From NCBI RefSeq assembly GCF_006717095.1, contig NZ_VFQE01000002.1, forward strand, positions 62,001 through 126,000: a stretch of 64,000 bases of DNA, in the 5' to 3' direction. The notes beneath the pieces are model-generated. The model had not been told where the DNA came from and ran no database searches. It was given only the letters and a program-made list of their open reading frames with translations. The stretch's first letter is position 1; each line of letters opens with the position of its first letter. The position numbers and the translations under genes were made by a program. Shown in pieces: positions 34,265-43,356 of the stretch. Source of the DNA: Blastococcus colisei (lineage in GTDB: Bacteria > Actinomycetota > Actinomycetes > Mycobacteriales > Geodermatophilaceae).

Positions 34265-34587
34265 TGACCTTCACCCTGCGGCGGGAGGGCCGCCACCAGC
34301 GGGTGGTCCTTGTTGATCTTCCCGGTCTTGGCCGCGCCGCCCGGGCTGCCCAGGTCGGAGAAGAACTCCACGTTGGCGTTGTAGAAGTCCTTCCACTTGT
34401 CCGGGACGTCGTCCTCGTAGTAGATGGCCTCCACCGGGCACACCGGCTCGCACGCACCGCAGTCGACGCACTCGTCGGGGTGGATGTAGAGCATCCGCTC
34501 GCCCTCGTAGATGCAGTCCACCGGACACTCGTCGATGCACGCCTTGTCGAGGACGTCGACGCAGTCCTGGGTGATGACGTAGGTCAC
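34261..34587 (-). CDS. fdxC: 7Fe ferredoxin (FdxC type)
   Basis: This 108-residue electron carrier has the cysteines for one 3Fe-4S and one 4Fe-4S cluster: CVDVLDKACIDECPVDCIYE, then CVDCGACEPVCPVEAIY. The acidic middle and the C-terminal tail (DKWKDFYNANVEFFSDLG) are typical of actinobacterial FdxA/FdxC. GGGAGGG lies before the GTG start. The stop overlaps the start of dapC. Redox partners are not shown here. Confidence 0.93.
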   Translation of the reverse strand: MTYVITQDCVDVLDKACIDECPVDCIYEGERMLYIHPDECVDCGACEPVCPVEAIYYEDDVPDKWKDFYNANVEFFSDLGSPGGAAKTGKINKDHPLVAALPPQGEGH

Positions 34588-34738
34588 GGTGGTTCCCTCC
34601 CGGGGGACGCGGAGCAGTAACCGCTGGCCGGAGCCAGGGGGCGATCATGCCCGCCCAGTATGACGCGCCCCCGGGGGCCCGGGCGCGACGGGTGCCCGGA
34701 CGGCGAAACCCGGCTCCCCCCGAAGAGGGTGGTGGGAG

Positions 34739-37633
34739 GTGGCGGCTCAAGCATCGACAGCGATTGCCGATCTTGATCCCGTGTCAGAGGAGTGGACGCA
34801 CCACGGGACGACGCTGCGGCCCCCGCCGCCGGCGTCGCCGTACGACGCCCAGGCGGCGCTGGAGAACCAGCTCGCCCGTCTGCGCGCATCCGCCGGCGCC
34901 ACCCGGGTCTCGGTCTGGGTGCACGAGGCGTCGACCGCCATGGCCGTCCCCTTCCGGGTGTCGATGGCCGACCCGCGCGAGGCGCCCGAGGCCAGCCCGC
35001 GTACTGCCCTCTCCCTCAGCCGCTCGCCGTTCCTCGCCGCCGTGATCCGCAGTCGGCGGCCGCTCGTCGCCAAGGCCGACGGACACCGCGCCTCGGACAA
35101 GGAACTGGCCGAGCGCGGCATCAGGTCCGCCCACGGGGAGCCGCTGCTCGTCGACGGCGAGGTCGTCGGCGTCCTCACCGTCGAGCCCGCCGCCGCAGCG
35201 GCTCCCCACCTGCTCCGGCAGGTGGCCCCCAAGCTCGCCCTCGCTCTCGCCGAGACGTGGACCCGGCGGTCGGAGAAGCGCCGCACCGCGCAGGCCGAGG
35301 TCCTGCTCGGACTCATCGAGTCCGCATCGAAGGCCCAGTCGATGGACCACCTGCTCGGGTCGGCGTGCCGCCAGCTCGCCGAGCTCGGCGAGGTGGAGCG
35401 AGCCTGCATCTTCCTGCTGGAGGACGGCCGCCTCGTGCCGCGGATGGCCGCCTACGCCGACGGGCGCCGCGACCTCGCCACCTGGGAGCAGTTCCGCAAC
35501 GCGCCCGTCGGCCTGCAGCTGGCCGAGACGGTGCTGCGCACCGGCGAGCCGATGACTGCCGACAAGGACTCCGGACTGCTGTCGGGCTGGTGGGTCGACT
35601 CGTTCCACATCGCCTCCGGGATGGCGGTGCCCATCGGGCGCAGTCCCGACCTGGCCGGTGTCCTCACCCTCGACAGCACCGTCGTCCGCCCGTTCTCGGA
35701 GAACGTCCGCCGGCTCGCCGCCGCCGCAGGCGCCCACCTCGGCGGTGTCATCGAGCAGGCCCGGACCAGCCAGGCACGGGCGGCCTCCCTGGCCACCGCG
35801 CGGGTCGTCCGGCAGATGCTGGTGGACGGCGCCGGAGCGACCGGGGTGGCCGAGGCCGCGGAGGTGCTCTCCCGCGCCGTCCAGTGCCTGGCCGGCACCG
35901 ACCGCAGCGCCGCCTACCTCGTCGACGACGACGGCAGGATCGGCGAGGTGCGCCACGTCGACTGGGCCGACGCGCACAAGGAAGTCATCCAGACGCAGCT
36001 GATCGGCCGCCCGGCCGGCGACGTCGCCCTGTGGCGGCTCACCGCGGAGCAGAAACTGCCCGTCTTCGTCGAGGACACCATGAGCAGCGACCTGCTCGAC
36101 CCTCGGCTGGCGAAGGCCCTCGACCTCGCGTCCTACGTCTCGGTGCCGCTGTTCTCCGGCGACCGGCTGCTCGGTCTCGTCGTGACCGGCTCGACCTCCG
36201 AGGCGCGTGCGTGGTCGCCCGACGTCCGGGAGGCCGTGCGCCAGGTGACCCTCGAGGGCTCGCTGGTCGTCGAGAACGCCGCACTGCGCGCGGTCGAGAA
36301 GCTGCGCCTCCAGCAGCTGGCGACCGAGGCGCACCACGACCCGCTGACCGGACTGGCCAACCGCCGCAGGTTCATCGAAGAGCTCGAGGCCACCGTCTAC
36401 CGCGCCGGAGACGCCGACTGCGCGGTGCTGATGATCGACCTCGACCGCTTCAAGGAGATCAACGACAGCTTCGGGCACAGCGTCGGCGACGACCTGCTCT
36501 GCCTCGTCGGTCCCCGCCTGGAGCGGGCGCTGCAGCCCGGCGACCTGCTGGCGCGCATGGGTGGCGACGAGTTCGCCGTCCTGCTGCCCGGTGCCGACGC
36601 CTCCCGCGCGAACGACGTCGCCGGGCACCTCGGCGCGGCACTGCGCGACGCCTTCGTGCTCGACGGCATGCCGCTGCACGTCGATGCCAGCATCGGCATC
36701 GCGCTGTGCCCCGACCACGGCCGGGACCGCTCCCTGCTGCTGGCCCGCGCCGACACCGCCATGTACGTCGCCAAGCGCGGCCGGCGCGGCTTCGAGGTCT
36801 GGGCGCCCGACGGCACGCCGGACTCGCGTGACCGGCTGGAGACGCTGGAGCAACTGCGCAGCGCCCTGGACGGCGACGAGCTCGACGTGCACTACCAGCC
36901 GAAGCTGGACCTGCGGACCGGCGGCGTCATCGGGGTGGAATCCCTCGTCCGCTGGAACCACGCCGAGCGCGGGCTGCTCTACCCCGACGTCTTCCTGCCC
37001 CTCGCCGAGCAGGCCGGACTGATGCGCCGGTTGGCGCTGCGGGTCCTGGAGCGGTCGCTGCGCGACCTGCAGGGGTGGCGCGCCGGCGGACTCGACCTGT
37101 CGATGGCCGTCAACCTGTCGGTCTCCAACCTCCAGGACGTCGCCCTGCCCGAGCAGGTGGAGATGCTGCTCGACGCCTTCCACGTGCCGGCCCCCTCGCT
37201 CATCCTGGAGATCACCGAGGACGTCCTCATGGCCGACGCCGCCCGCAGCCAGCAGGTGATGGCCGGGCTCCGCCAGCTCGGGGTCCGGCTCTCCGTCGAC
37301 GACTACGGCACCGGGTACTCGTCGTTGTCCTACCTCCGGGCCCTCCCCGTGGACGAGCTCAAGCTCGACCGGAGCTTCGCCAGCAACCTGACGTCGGACG
37401 AGCGGGCGGCCGCCATCGTGCGCAGCACGCTGCAGCTCAGCCTGGACCTCGGGATGAGCATGGTCGTGGAGGGCGTCGAGGATGCCGCCACGCTCGCCGC
37501 GCTGCGCGCCTGGGGCTGCGACTACGCGCAGGGCTACCACATCGCGCGGCCGATGCCCGCCGAGCGGTTCCTCAGCTGGCTGGCCGACCAGCCGGCGTTC
37601 GTCCCGCGCGGCGGGATTCCCCAGCGGTCCTAG
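34739..37633 (+). CDS. GAF-GAF-GGDEF-EAL c-di-GMP signalling protein
   Basis: The 964-residue cytosolic protein has two or three GAF-type regions (about 35-180, 200-345, 360-525). A diguanylate cyclase domain follows (about 540-700; HHDPLTGLANRRRFIEELEA, ARMGGDEFAVLLPG), and then a phosphodiesterase domain (about 715-955; VHYQPKLDLRTGGV, DDYGTGYSSLSYLR). The cyclase motif GGDEF is intact. The EAL motif reads ESL (GVESLVRW), a conservative change seen in some active enzymes. Either activity could dominate. The gene stands alone. The start is GTG 34739, but in-frame GTG codons downstream are possible. Confidence 0.9.
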   Translation: MAAQASTAIADLDPVSEEWTHHGTTLRPPPPASPYDAQAALENQLARLRASAGATRVSVWVHEASTAMAVPFRVSMADPREAPEASPRTALSLSRSPFLAAVIRSRRPLVAKADGHRASDKELAERGIRSAHGEPLLVDGEVVGVLTVEPAAAAAPHLLRQVAPKLALALAETWTRRSEKRRTAQAEVLLGLIESASKAQSMDHLLGSACRQLAELGEVERACIFLLEDGRLVPRMAAYADGRRDLATWEQFRNAPVGLQLAETVLRTGEPMTADKDSGLLSGWWVDSFHIASGMAVPIGRSPDLAGVLTLDSTVVRPFSENVRRLAAAAGAHLGGVIEQARTSQARAASLATARVVRQMLVDGAGATGVAEAAEVLSRAVQCLAGTDRSAAYLVDDDGRIGEVRHVDWADAHKEVIQTQLIGRPAGDVALWRLTAEQKLPVFVEDTMSSDLLDPRLAKALDLASYVSVPLFSGDRLLGLVVTGSTSEARAWSPDVREAVRQVTLEGSLVVENAALRAVEKLRLQQLATEAHHDPLTGLANRRRFIEELEATVYRAGDADCAVLMIDLDRFKEINDSFGHSVGDDLLCLVGPRLERALQPGDLLARMGGDEFAVLLPGADASRANDVAGHLGAALRDAFVLDGMPLHVDASIGIALCPDHGRDRSLLLARADTAMYVAKRGRRGFEVWAPDGTPDSRDRLETLEQLRSALDGDELDVHYQPKLDLRTGGVIGVESLVRWNHAERGLLYPDVFLPLAEQAGLMRRLALRVLERSLRDLQGWRAGGLDLSMAVNLSVSNLQDVALPEQVEMLLDAFHVPAPSLILEITEDVLMADAARSQQVMAGLRQLGVRLSVDDYGTGYSSLSYLRALPVDELKLDRSFASNLTSDERAAAIVRSTLQLSLDLGMSMVVEGVEDAATLAALRAWGCDYAQGYHIARPMPAERFLSWLADQPAFVPRGGIPQRS

Positions 37634-38079
37634 GCAGCAGGACTCCTTGCCGGGTCGGGAGCCGGTACGGCCTGCGGGTCCACGGGCGGGCGGCGGGGCC
37701 CGCCGAGGACCCGGCCGACGGAGAACGCGGCTGCGAGGACGCCGAGCATCAGGAACGCCAGGTTGACGACCCCGGTGGCCCCGCCCCCGGTCATGACCAG
37801 GTCGCCCTCCGGGCGGCGGGTCATCGCGCCGATGGCCACCACCAGCCAGACGACCGCGGGGAGCACCGCGACCAGCCGGCTCCCGGAGAGGCGCAGGGCC
37901 GCTGCGGGGAGCATCAGGTTCCCGACGACCGCGGCGACGACGGACAGCGGGACCACCAGCCCCCCCACGCGCAGGGGCAGCCAGAAGACCTCGACCAGGG
38001 CCAGCCAGCCGGCGACGACGACAGCGGCCAGGCCCCAGCCGACCCGTCCACCGCCCGCCCTCATCGGCAGCGGCCTCAT
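37630..38079 (-). CDS. Four-helix membrane protein coupled to mshB
   Basis: A 149-residue protein has four hydrophobic helices ([77 protein letters not shown]) and a Pro-rich C-terminus. The start overlaps the mshB stop by 4 nt. A membrane protein in this position is conserved in mycobacteria (Rv1171 after Rv1170), but its function is unknown. Confidence 0.75.
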   Translation of the reverse strand: MRPLPMRAGGGRVGWGLAAVVVAGWLALVEVFWLPLRVGGLVVPLSVVAAVVGNLMLPAAALRLSGSRLVAVLPAVVWLVVAIGAMTRRPEGDLVMTGGGATGVVNLAFLMLGVLAAAFSVGRVLGGPRRPPVDPQAVPAPDPARSPAA

Positions 38080-38972
38080 CCGGACAGACCCGCGAAGAGG
38101 TCGTCCTCCCAGCCCTCGGGACCCGGTCCGGCCGGCCCGCGCTCGCCCTGGACGAGCCGGTAGTACTCGACGCCGAGCACCTCCTGGCCGAGGTTGTTGG
38201 AGAGGGCGAAGAAGGGGCCGTCGACCAGGATCTGCGTGGGGTGCGCTCGCATGGCGGCGTCCTTCCGTCCCCCGAACGCCCGGCCGTCCACGGCCGCGGT
38301 CACGTCCTCGTCCGGCACGGCGAAGGGGATGTCGTCGGCGCTGGTGACGCCCTCGAAGAACGAGTCGTCACCCGCGGCAGCCATCGCGTCGATGCCCTGC
38401 TGGAGGACCGACCGGGGCACGCAGCACCAGTAGACCTTCGCCACCGACCAGGGTTCGCCGAGGTCGGGCCGGTACGCGGGGTCGGCCGCGGCAGCGACTG
38501 CCCCCATCGCGACCCGGTGGGCCTGGATGTGGTCGGGGTGCCCGTAGCCGCCGTTCTCGTCGTAGGTGACCACCACCTGCGGCCGGACGTCCCGTACCAC
38601 CGCGACGGCGTGCGCGACCGCCTCGCCCGGATCGGCGTTCCAGAACGCACGGGCGTGGGTGTTGGCCGGCACACCCATCATCCCGGAGTCGCGGTACCGG
38701 CCCGGGCCGCCGAGGAAGCGGATGTCGCTGACCCCGAGGGCGTCCATCGCCCCGCGCAGCTCCCAGATCCGGTAGCCGCCCAGCTGGTCGGTCTGGTCGG
38801 CCGCCAGCTGGGCGAGCTCCGGCACGAGGATCTCGCCCTCCTCACCCAGCGTGCAGGTGAGCAGGGTGACCTGAGCCCCCTCGGCGACGTACCGCGCCAT
38901 CGTGGCGCCGTTGTTGATCGTCTCGTCGTCGGGGTGGGCGTGGACCAGCAGCAGTCGCCGGGAAGGGATCAC
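38076..38972 (-). CDS. mshB: Mycothiol biosynthesis deacetylase MshB
   Basis: This 298-residue zinc enzyme removes the acetyl group from GlcNAc-inositol in mycothiol synthesis, the low-molecular-weight thiol of actinobacteria. The zinc/catalytic motif HAHPDDE gives His13 and Asp16, and the third ligand is in [11 protein letters not shown], as in the M. tuberculosis enzyme. The relative Mca (mycothiol-S-conjugate amidase) shares these motifs, but the length and the coupled Rv1171-like gene favour MshB. Confidence 0.92.
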   Translation of the reverse strand: MIPSRRLLLVHAHPDDETINNGATMARYVAEGAQVTLLTCTLGEEGEILVPELAQLAADQTDQLGGYRIWELRGAMDALGVSDIRFLGGPGRYRDSGMMGVPANTHARAFWNADPGEAVAHAVAVVRDVRPQVVVTYDENGGYGHPDHIQAHRVAMGAVAAAADPAYRPDLGEPWSVAKVYWCCVPRSVLQQGIDAMAAAGDDSFFEGVTSADDIPFAVPDEDVTAAVDGRAFGGRKDAAMRAHPTQILVDGPFFALSNNLGQEVLGVEYYRLVQGERGPAGPGPEGWEDDLFAGLSG

Positions 38973-39019
38973 AGCTCCATCATCGCGGTCGTCCGGACCG
39001 CGCCGTCAGGTGCAGTCCC

Positions 39020-40153
39020 TCACTCCGCGGGCACCACATGGCGGGCCTCGGCGAAGTGGCAGGCGGCCGGGTGGCCCTGGCCACGGTCGACGAGCGCCGG
39101 GGGCTCGACGGCGCAGATGTCCTGCGCCTTCCAGCACCGGGTGCGGAAACGGCATCCCGAGGGCGGGTTGGCCGGGCTCGGCACGTCCCCCTCCAGCAGG
39201 ATGCGTTCCTTCTGCCCCCGCAGGTGCGGCTCGTGCAGGGGCACCGACGACAGCAGCGCCTGGGTGTAGGGATGCGACGGAGAGCCGTAGACGTCGGCGT
39301 CCGTGCCCTCCTCGACGATGCTGCCGAGGTACATGACGGCGACGCGGTCGGAGATGTGGCGCACCACCGACAAGTCGTGGGCGATGAAGAGGTAGGAGAG
39401 CCCGAAGTCGGCCTGCAGGTCCTCGAGCAGGTTGACGACCTGCGCCTGGACCGACACGTCCAGTGCCGACACCGGCTCGTCGCAGACGATGACCTCGGGT
39501 TGCAGCGCCAGGGCACGCGCGATGCCGATGCGCTGTCGCTGACCTCCGGAGAACTGGTGCGGGTAGCGGTTGACGAAGTCGGGGTTGAGGCCGACGCGGT
39601 CGAGCAGCTCCTGGGTGCGCTTCAGCCGGCCCTTCTTCGGCGCGATGTCGCTGTGCACGGACCAGCCCTCGGCGACGATGTCGCCTGCGGTCATCCGCGG
39701 GTTCAGGGACGCGTACGGGTCCTGGAAGATGATCTGGACCTCGCGGCGGTACTGCTTGAGTTCCCGTCGACCCATGCGTGCGACGTCCCGGCCCTTGTAG
39801 AGGATCTGCCCGTCGCTGGGCTTCTCCAGGGCGACGAGCAGCTTCGCCACCGTCGACTTGCCGCAGCCGGACTCGCCGACCAGGCCCAGCGTCTCCCCGC
39901 GTCCGAGGGTCAGGGTGACGCCGTCGACGGCGCGGACGTGCCCGATCGTCTTCTTGAAGACGATTCCCTGGCTGAGGGGGAAGTGCTTCTGGAGGTCGCG
40001 GAGCTGCAGCAAGGGCTCGGACGCCGTCGTGCCGCCGTGCTCGGATCCGCCGACGCCGGTGCGCGCCGCCCGGGTGGCGCGAGCCACCTCGTCGTCCCGG
40101 TCAGACCGCGTCCTCCGGTCCGACTCCGCGCCCCGGTCCGCTCCTCGCTCCAT
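39020..40153 (-). CDS. oppF: Oligopeptide/dipeptide ABC transporter ATP-binding protein (OppF/DppF)
   Basis: The 377-residue ATPase (from ATG 40153) has Walker [10 protein letters not shown], the signature [17 protein letters not shown], Walker [20 protein letters not shown] and the C-terminal oligopeptide-family cysteines ([15 protein letters not shown]). It works with oppD. The frame stays open to GTG 40264, but the extra codons correspond to short AGCGAGCG-type repeats at 40165-40240, so I use the later start. A low-complexity linker (residues 1-40) precedes the ABC domain. It is the last gene of the operon. Confidence 0.9.
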   Translation of the reverse strand: MERGADRGAESDRRTRSDRDDEVARATRAARTGVGGSEHGGTTASEPLLQLRDLQKHFPLSQGIVFKKTIGHVRAVDGVTLTLGRGETLGLVGESGCGKSTVAKLLVALEKPSDGQILYKGRDVARMGRRELKQYRREVQIIFQDPYASLNPRMTAGDIVAEGWSVHSDIAPKKGRLKRTQELLDRVGLNPDFVNRYPHQFSGGQRQRIGIARALALQPEVIVCDEPVSALDVSVQAQVVNLLEDLQADFGLSYLFIAHDLSVVRHISDRVAVMYLGSIVEEGTDADVYGSPSHPYTQALLSSVPLHEPHLRGQKERILLEGDVPSPANPPSGCRFRTRCWKAQDICAVEPPALVDRGQGHPAACHFAEARHVVPAE

Positions 40154-40259
40154 GCCCAACGCCCCCTCCGCGGTCGCTCCGCTCCTCGCTCGCTGGCGCT
40201 CGCTGCGATGCTCACTCCCTGTCGGTGCCGGCCTCCCTGCGATGCTCCCGGAGCTGTCG

Positions 40260-41312
40260 TCAGACACCGAGCACCTCCTCGCTGTAGTGGCACGCGGCCT
40301 CGCGCCCGGGGACGACCAGGCGCAGCGGCGGGACGTCGATCGCGCAGTCGCGACCGGGAGGCGCCTCGGCACCGATCCGGCGGCGGGGACAGCGCGGGTG
40401 GAACGGGCAGCCGGACGGGATGCGGGCCAGGTTCGGCGGCTGCCCGGCGATCGGTACGAGCCGGCCTCCCTTCGCCTCCAGCTGGGGGATCGACGTCATG
40501 AGCCCGTCGGTGTAGGGCATCGCCGGGTCGCCGAAGACGTCGTCGACGGTGCCCCGCTCGACGATGCGCCCGGCGTACATGACGGCAACGTTGTCGGCGA
40601 CCTCGTTGACCACGCCCAGGTCGTGCGTGATCAGGATCAGACCCATCCCGGTGTCGCGCTGCAGGTCCTTGAGCAGGTCCATCACCTGCGCCTGCACCGT
40701 GACGTCGAGCGCGGTGGTGGGCTCGTCGGCGATGAGGATCTTCGGGTCCAGGGCGATCGCCATCGCGATCATCACGCGCTGCCGCATGCCTCCGGAGAAC
40801 TGGTGGGGGTAGTCGTTCACCCGCTGGGCCGCGCCGGGGATGCGCACGCGGTCCATCAGCTCGACGGCCTGCTGCTTGGCTTCCTTCTTGGACAGGCCCC
40901 GGTGCGCGCGGAACATCTCGCCGATCTGGAAGCCGACGCTGTACACGGGGTTCAGCGCCGACAGCGCGTCCTGGAAGATCATGGAGATGCCGGGGCCACG
41001 GACCTGCCGCTGCTCCTCGGGCTCCAGGGTGAGCAGCTCGCGGCCGTCGAACAGGACCTTGCCGCCGGTGATGTGGGCGGGCGGAGTGTCGAGGATGCCC
41101 ATGATCGCCTGGGCGGAGACCGACTTGCCCGAACCCGACTCGCCGAGGATTGCGAGCGTCTCCCGCTCCGCCAGGGTATAGCTGATCCCGTTGACGGCGT
41201 TGACCACGCCGGAGCCGGTCCGGAACTCCACGTGCAGATCCTCGACGGCGAGCAACGGCGACCCGACGGCGCTGCCCCGTGGCGCCGTCTCCGGGGTGGG
41301 AAGGATGCTCAT
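40260..41312 (-). CDS. oppD: Oligopeptide/dipeptide ABC transporter ATP-binding protein (OppD/DppD)
   Basis: This 350-residue ATPase has Walker [10 protein letters not shown], the signature [17 protein letters not shown], Walker [20 protein letters not shown], and the C-terminal cysteine cluster [11 protein letters not shown] that is typical of OppD/DppD. It pairs with OppF to drive peptide import. The ATG overlaps the oppC stop (ATGA), so it is coupled. A 106-bp gap of short GC repeats separates it from the oppF ATG. Confidence 0.92.
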   Translation of the reverse strand: MSILPTPETAPRGSAVGSPLLAVEDLHVEFRTGSGVVNAVNGISYTLAERETLAILGESGSGKSVSAQAIMGILDTPPAHITGGKVLFDGRELLTLEPEEQRQVRGPGISMIFQDALSALNPVYSVGFQIGEMFRAHRGLSKKEAKQQAVELMDRVRIPGAAQRVNDYPHQFSGGMRQRVMIAMAIALDPKILIADEPTTALDVTVQAQVMDLLKDLQRDTGMGLILITHDLGVVNEVADNVAVMYAGRIVERGTVDDVFGDPAMPYTDGLMTSIPQLEAKGGRLVPIAGQPPNLARIPSGCPFHPRCPRRRIGAEAPPGRDCAIDVPPLRLVVPGREAACHYSEEVLGV

Positions 41313-42283
41313 GAACGCTGCCTCGGGTCGAGGGCGTCGCGCAGAGCGTCGCCCATGAGGATGAAGGCCATCACCGTCAGGGTCAGGACGGCGCTCGGGA
41401 ACAGCACGATGTGCGGCGCCGTACGCAGCAGGTTCTGACCCTCGTTGATCTGCAGACCCCAGGAGATCGCCGGCCGCTGCAGGCCCACGCCGAGGAAGGT
41501 CAGCGTCGCCTCGGCCGCGATCAGGATGCCGACGGTGATCGTCGCGTAGACCAGTACCGGGGCCACCGCATTGGGCAGGATGTGCCGCACCAGGATGCGG
41601 GCGTCCCCGGTACCCATCGCCCGGGCCGCGGCAACGTAGTCGGAACTCTTCACCGAGATGACCTGCGAGCGAACCAGTCGCATGGCGGTCATCCAGCCGA
41701 AGGCCGCGAGCGCGATGGCCACCGCCCCCGCCCCACGGTCGCTGATGACCGGGATGTCCGTGGACGGCCCCACCCGCAGCAGCACGAGCGCCCCGAGGAT
41801 CAGCGGCATCGCATAGAAGACGTCGGCGAGCCGCGAGAGCACGCTGTCGGTGAAACCGCCGTAGAACCCGGCGATCGCCCCGACGACCACGCCCAGCAGC
41901 AGGATGAACAGCACTGCCAGGACGCCGATGATCAGCGAGTTGCGCGCCCCGTACACCACCTGGGCGAGGTAGTCGCAACCCTGCTGGTCGAAGCCGAACC
42001 AGTGCTCCGCCGACGGCGGGTTCGACGAGTTGGCCAGGTCGCAGTTGCGCGGGCTCGCGCCACGGGCGAACAGTTGCGGGAACACGGCCATCAGGATGAA
42101 CACCACGCCGAGAAGCGCCCCCAGCCAGAAGAGCACGCTCCTCCGGAGGGCCTTCCACGCATCGCCCCACAGGCTGCCCTGCGTTCCGATGGTCGTCTCG
42201 ACCTCGGTCGGCTCCGCGACGTCGGTGACCCGGCCGGCACCGACCTCGTCGTGGCCCACGTCGCTCAGCTGGCGGTCAGTCAT
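41309..42283 (-). CDS. oppC: Oligopeptide/dipeptide ABC transporter permease (OppC/DppC)
   Basis: The 324-residue permease has a cytosolic N-terminal tail of about 45 residues, a first helix (VLFWLGALLGVVFILMAVF), a periplasmic-type loop with two Cys (RNCDLANSS, QQGCDYL) and five further helices. The inner-membrane ABC permease signature is in AARAMGTGDARILVRHILPN. It forms the channel with OppB. The start overlaps the oppB stop by 8 nt. Confidence 0.92.
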   Translation of the reverse strand: MTDRQLSDVGHDEVGAGRVTDVAEPTEVETTIGTQGSLWGDAWKALRRSVLFWLGALLGVVFILMAVFPQLFARGASPRNCDLANSSNPPSAEHWFGFDQQGCDYLAQVVYGARNSLIIGVLAVLFILLLGVVVGAIAGFYGGFTDSVLSRLADVFYAMPLILGALVLLRVGPSTDIPVISDRGAGAVAIALAAFGWMTAMRLVRSQVISVKSSDYVAAARAMGTGDARILVRHILPNAVAPVLVYATITVGILIAAEATLTFLGVGLQRPAISWGLQINEGQNLLRTAPHIVLFPSAVLTLTVMAFILMGDALRDALDPRQRS

Positions 42284-43199
42284 AGCGGATCCTCGGGTCG
42301 AGGACGGCGTACAGCACGTCGACGACCAGGTTGAAGAAGATGAAGAAGAAGACCAGGAGCGTGACGATGCCGACGACGACCGCCCCCTCCTGCCGCTGGA
42401 TCGACTCGAACACGGCGCGGCCGATGCCCGGGATGTTGAACACCGTCTCGGTCACGATGGCCCCGCCCATCAGGGTGCCGATGTCGGCCCCGATGAAGGT
42501 GACCACCGGGATGAGGCTGTTGCGCAGCGTGTGGCGGACCACCACCGTGCTGGGCTTGAGACCCTTGGCGCGCGCGGTCCGCACGTAATCGGCACGGAGA
42601 TTCTCGGCCATGCTCGTCCGGGTCAGTCGCGCCACGTACGCCACCGAGCCGGCGGCCAGCACCAGGCCGGGCAGCAGGTAGCTGTACCAACCCTCGCGGA
42701 CGCCGGCGATCGGGAACAGCTCCAACTTCAGGCCGAGCACGAACTGGGCGAGGAAGGCGAGCACCAGGATCGGCACCGAGACGACGATGGTCGTCGACAC
42801 CAGCACCAGGTTGTCGAAGAAGCTGTTCCGCCGGATGCCGGCCAGGACGCCGGCCACGATGCCGATCACGATCTCGAACAGGATCGCGACCAGGGCGAGC
42901 TTCGCGGTCACCGGCAGCCGATCGAGGATGGTGTCGAGGACGGGCCGGCCCGCGAAGTCGGTGCCGAAGTCGCCCTGGAACAGGTCGCCCACGTACTTCA
43001 CGTACTGCAGCCACAGCGGGTCGTTGAGGTTGAACTCCGCGCGCAGCTGCGCGGCCACGGCGGGCGCGAGCGGCCGGTCGCCCGCGAGGGCGGCGATCGG
43101 GTCGCCCGGTAGCGCGAACACCATCGCGAAGATCAAGAACGATGCGCCCAGCATGACCGGGATCGTGAGCAAGAGGCGGCGCGCCACGTAGCGGCCCAT
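42276..43199 (-). CDS. oppB: Oligopeptide/dipeptide ABC transporter permease (OppB/DppB)
   Basis: This 307-residue permease has six helices. It starts with the conserved YVARRLLLTIPVMLGASFLI and FALPGDPIAALAG, and carries the EAA-type loop RTARAKGLKPSTVVVRHTLR. It forms the translocation pore with OppC. It lies 157 nt after oppA; the hairpin in that gap may reduce read-through so that the binding protein is made in excess. Confidence 0.93.
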   Translation of the reverse strand: MGRYVARRLLLTIPVMLGASFLIFAMVFALPGDPIAALAGDRPLAPAVAAQLRAEFNLNDPLWLQYVKYVGDLFQGDFGTDFAGRPVLDTILDRLPVTAKLALVAILFEIVIGIVAGVLAGIRRNSFFDNLVLVSTTIVVSVPILVLAFLAQFVLGLKLELFPIAGVREGWYSYLLPGLVLAAGSVAYVARLTRTSMAENLRADYVRTARAKGLKPSTVVVRHTLRNSLIPVVTFIGADIGTLMGGAIVTETVFNIPGIGRAVFESIQRQEGAVVVGIVTLLVFFFIFFNLVVDVLYAVLDPRIRYD

Positions 43200-43281
43200 G
43201 TCCCCCCTCAGTTCGTCGGGTCGGCGTGACCGGACGGTCCCGCGACACCGTGTCTCATGCTGTCAGTGCCACACATGGGGC

Positions 43282-43326
43282 GCCGCCGGAGGTGGCTGTC
43301 GCGGGGACAGCACCCCCGGCGGCGGC
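43282..43326 (-). terminator. Stem-loop between oppA and oppB
   Basis: GCCGCCGG-A-GGTG-G-CTGTC (from 43282) pairs with the GC-rich sequence ending at 43326 around a short loop, with one bulge. It lies after the oppA stop (43357) and before the oppB start. This fits a partial terminator or mRNA-stabilising hairpin that lets oppA be expressed above the permeases. Confidence 0.5.
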
Positions 43327-43356
43327 AGGTGGTGCGATTCGTGCGGTGGGGAACCG

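Noticed and set aside
40165-40240. Short AGCGAGCG-type repeats between oppD and oppF as a possible mobile element
   Set aside because: They are brief, imperfect and of a type common in GC-rich spacers. No arms or conserved unit were seen.
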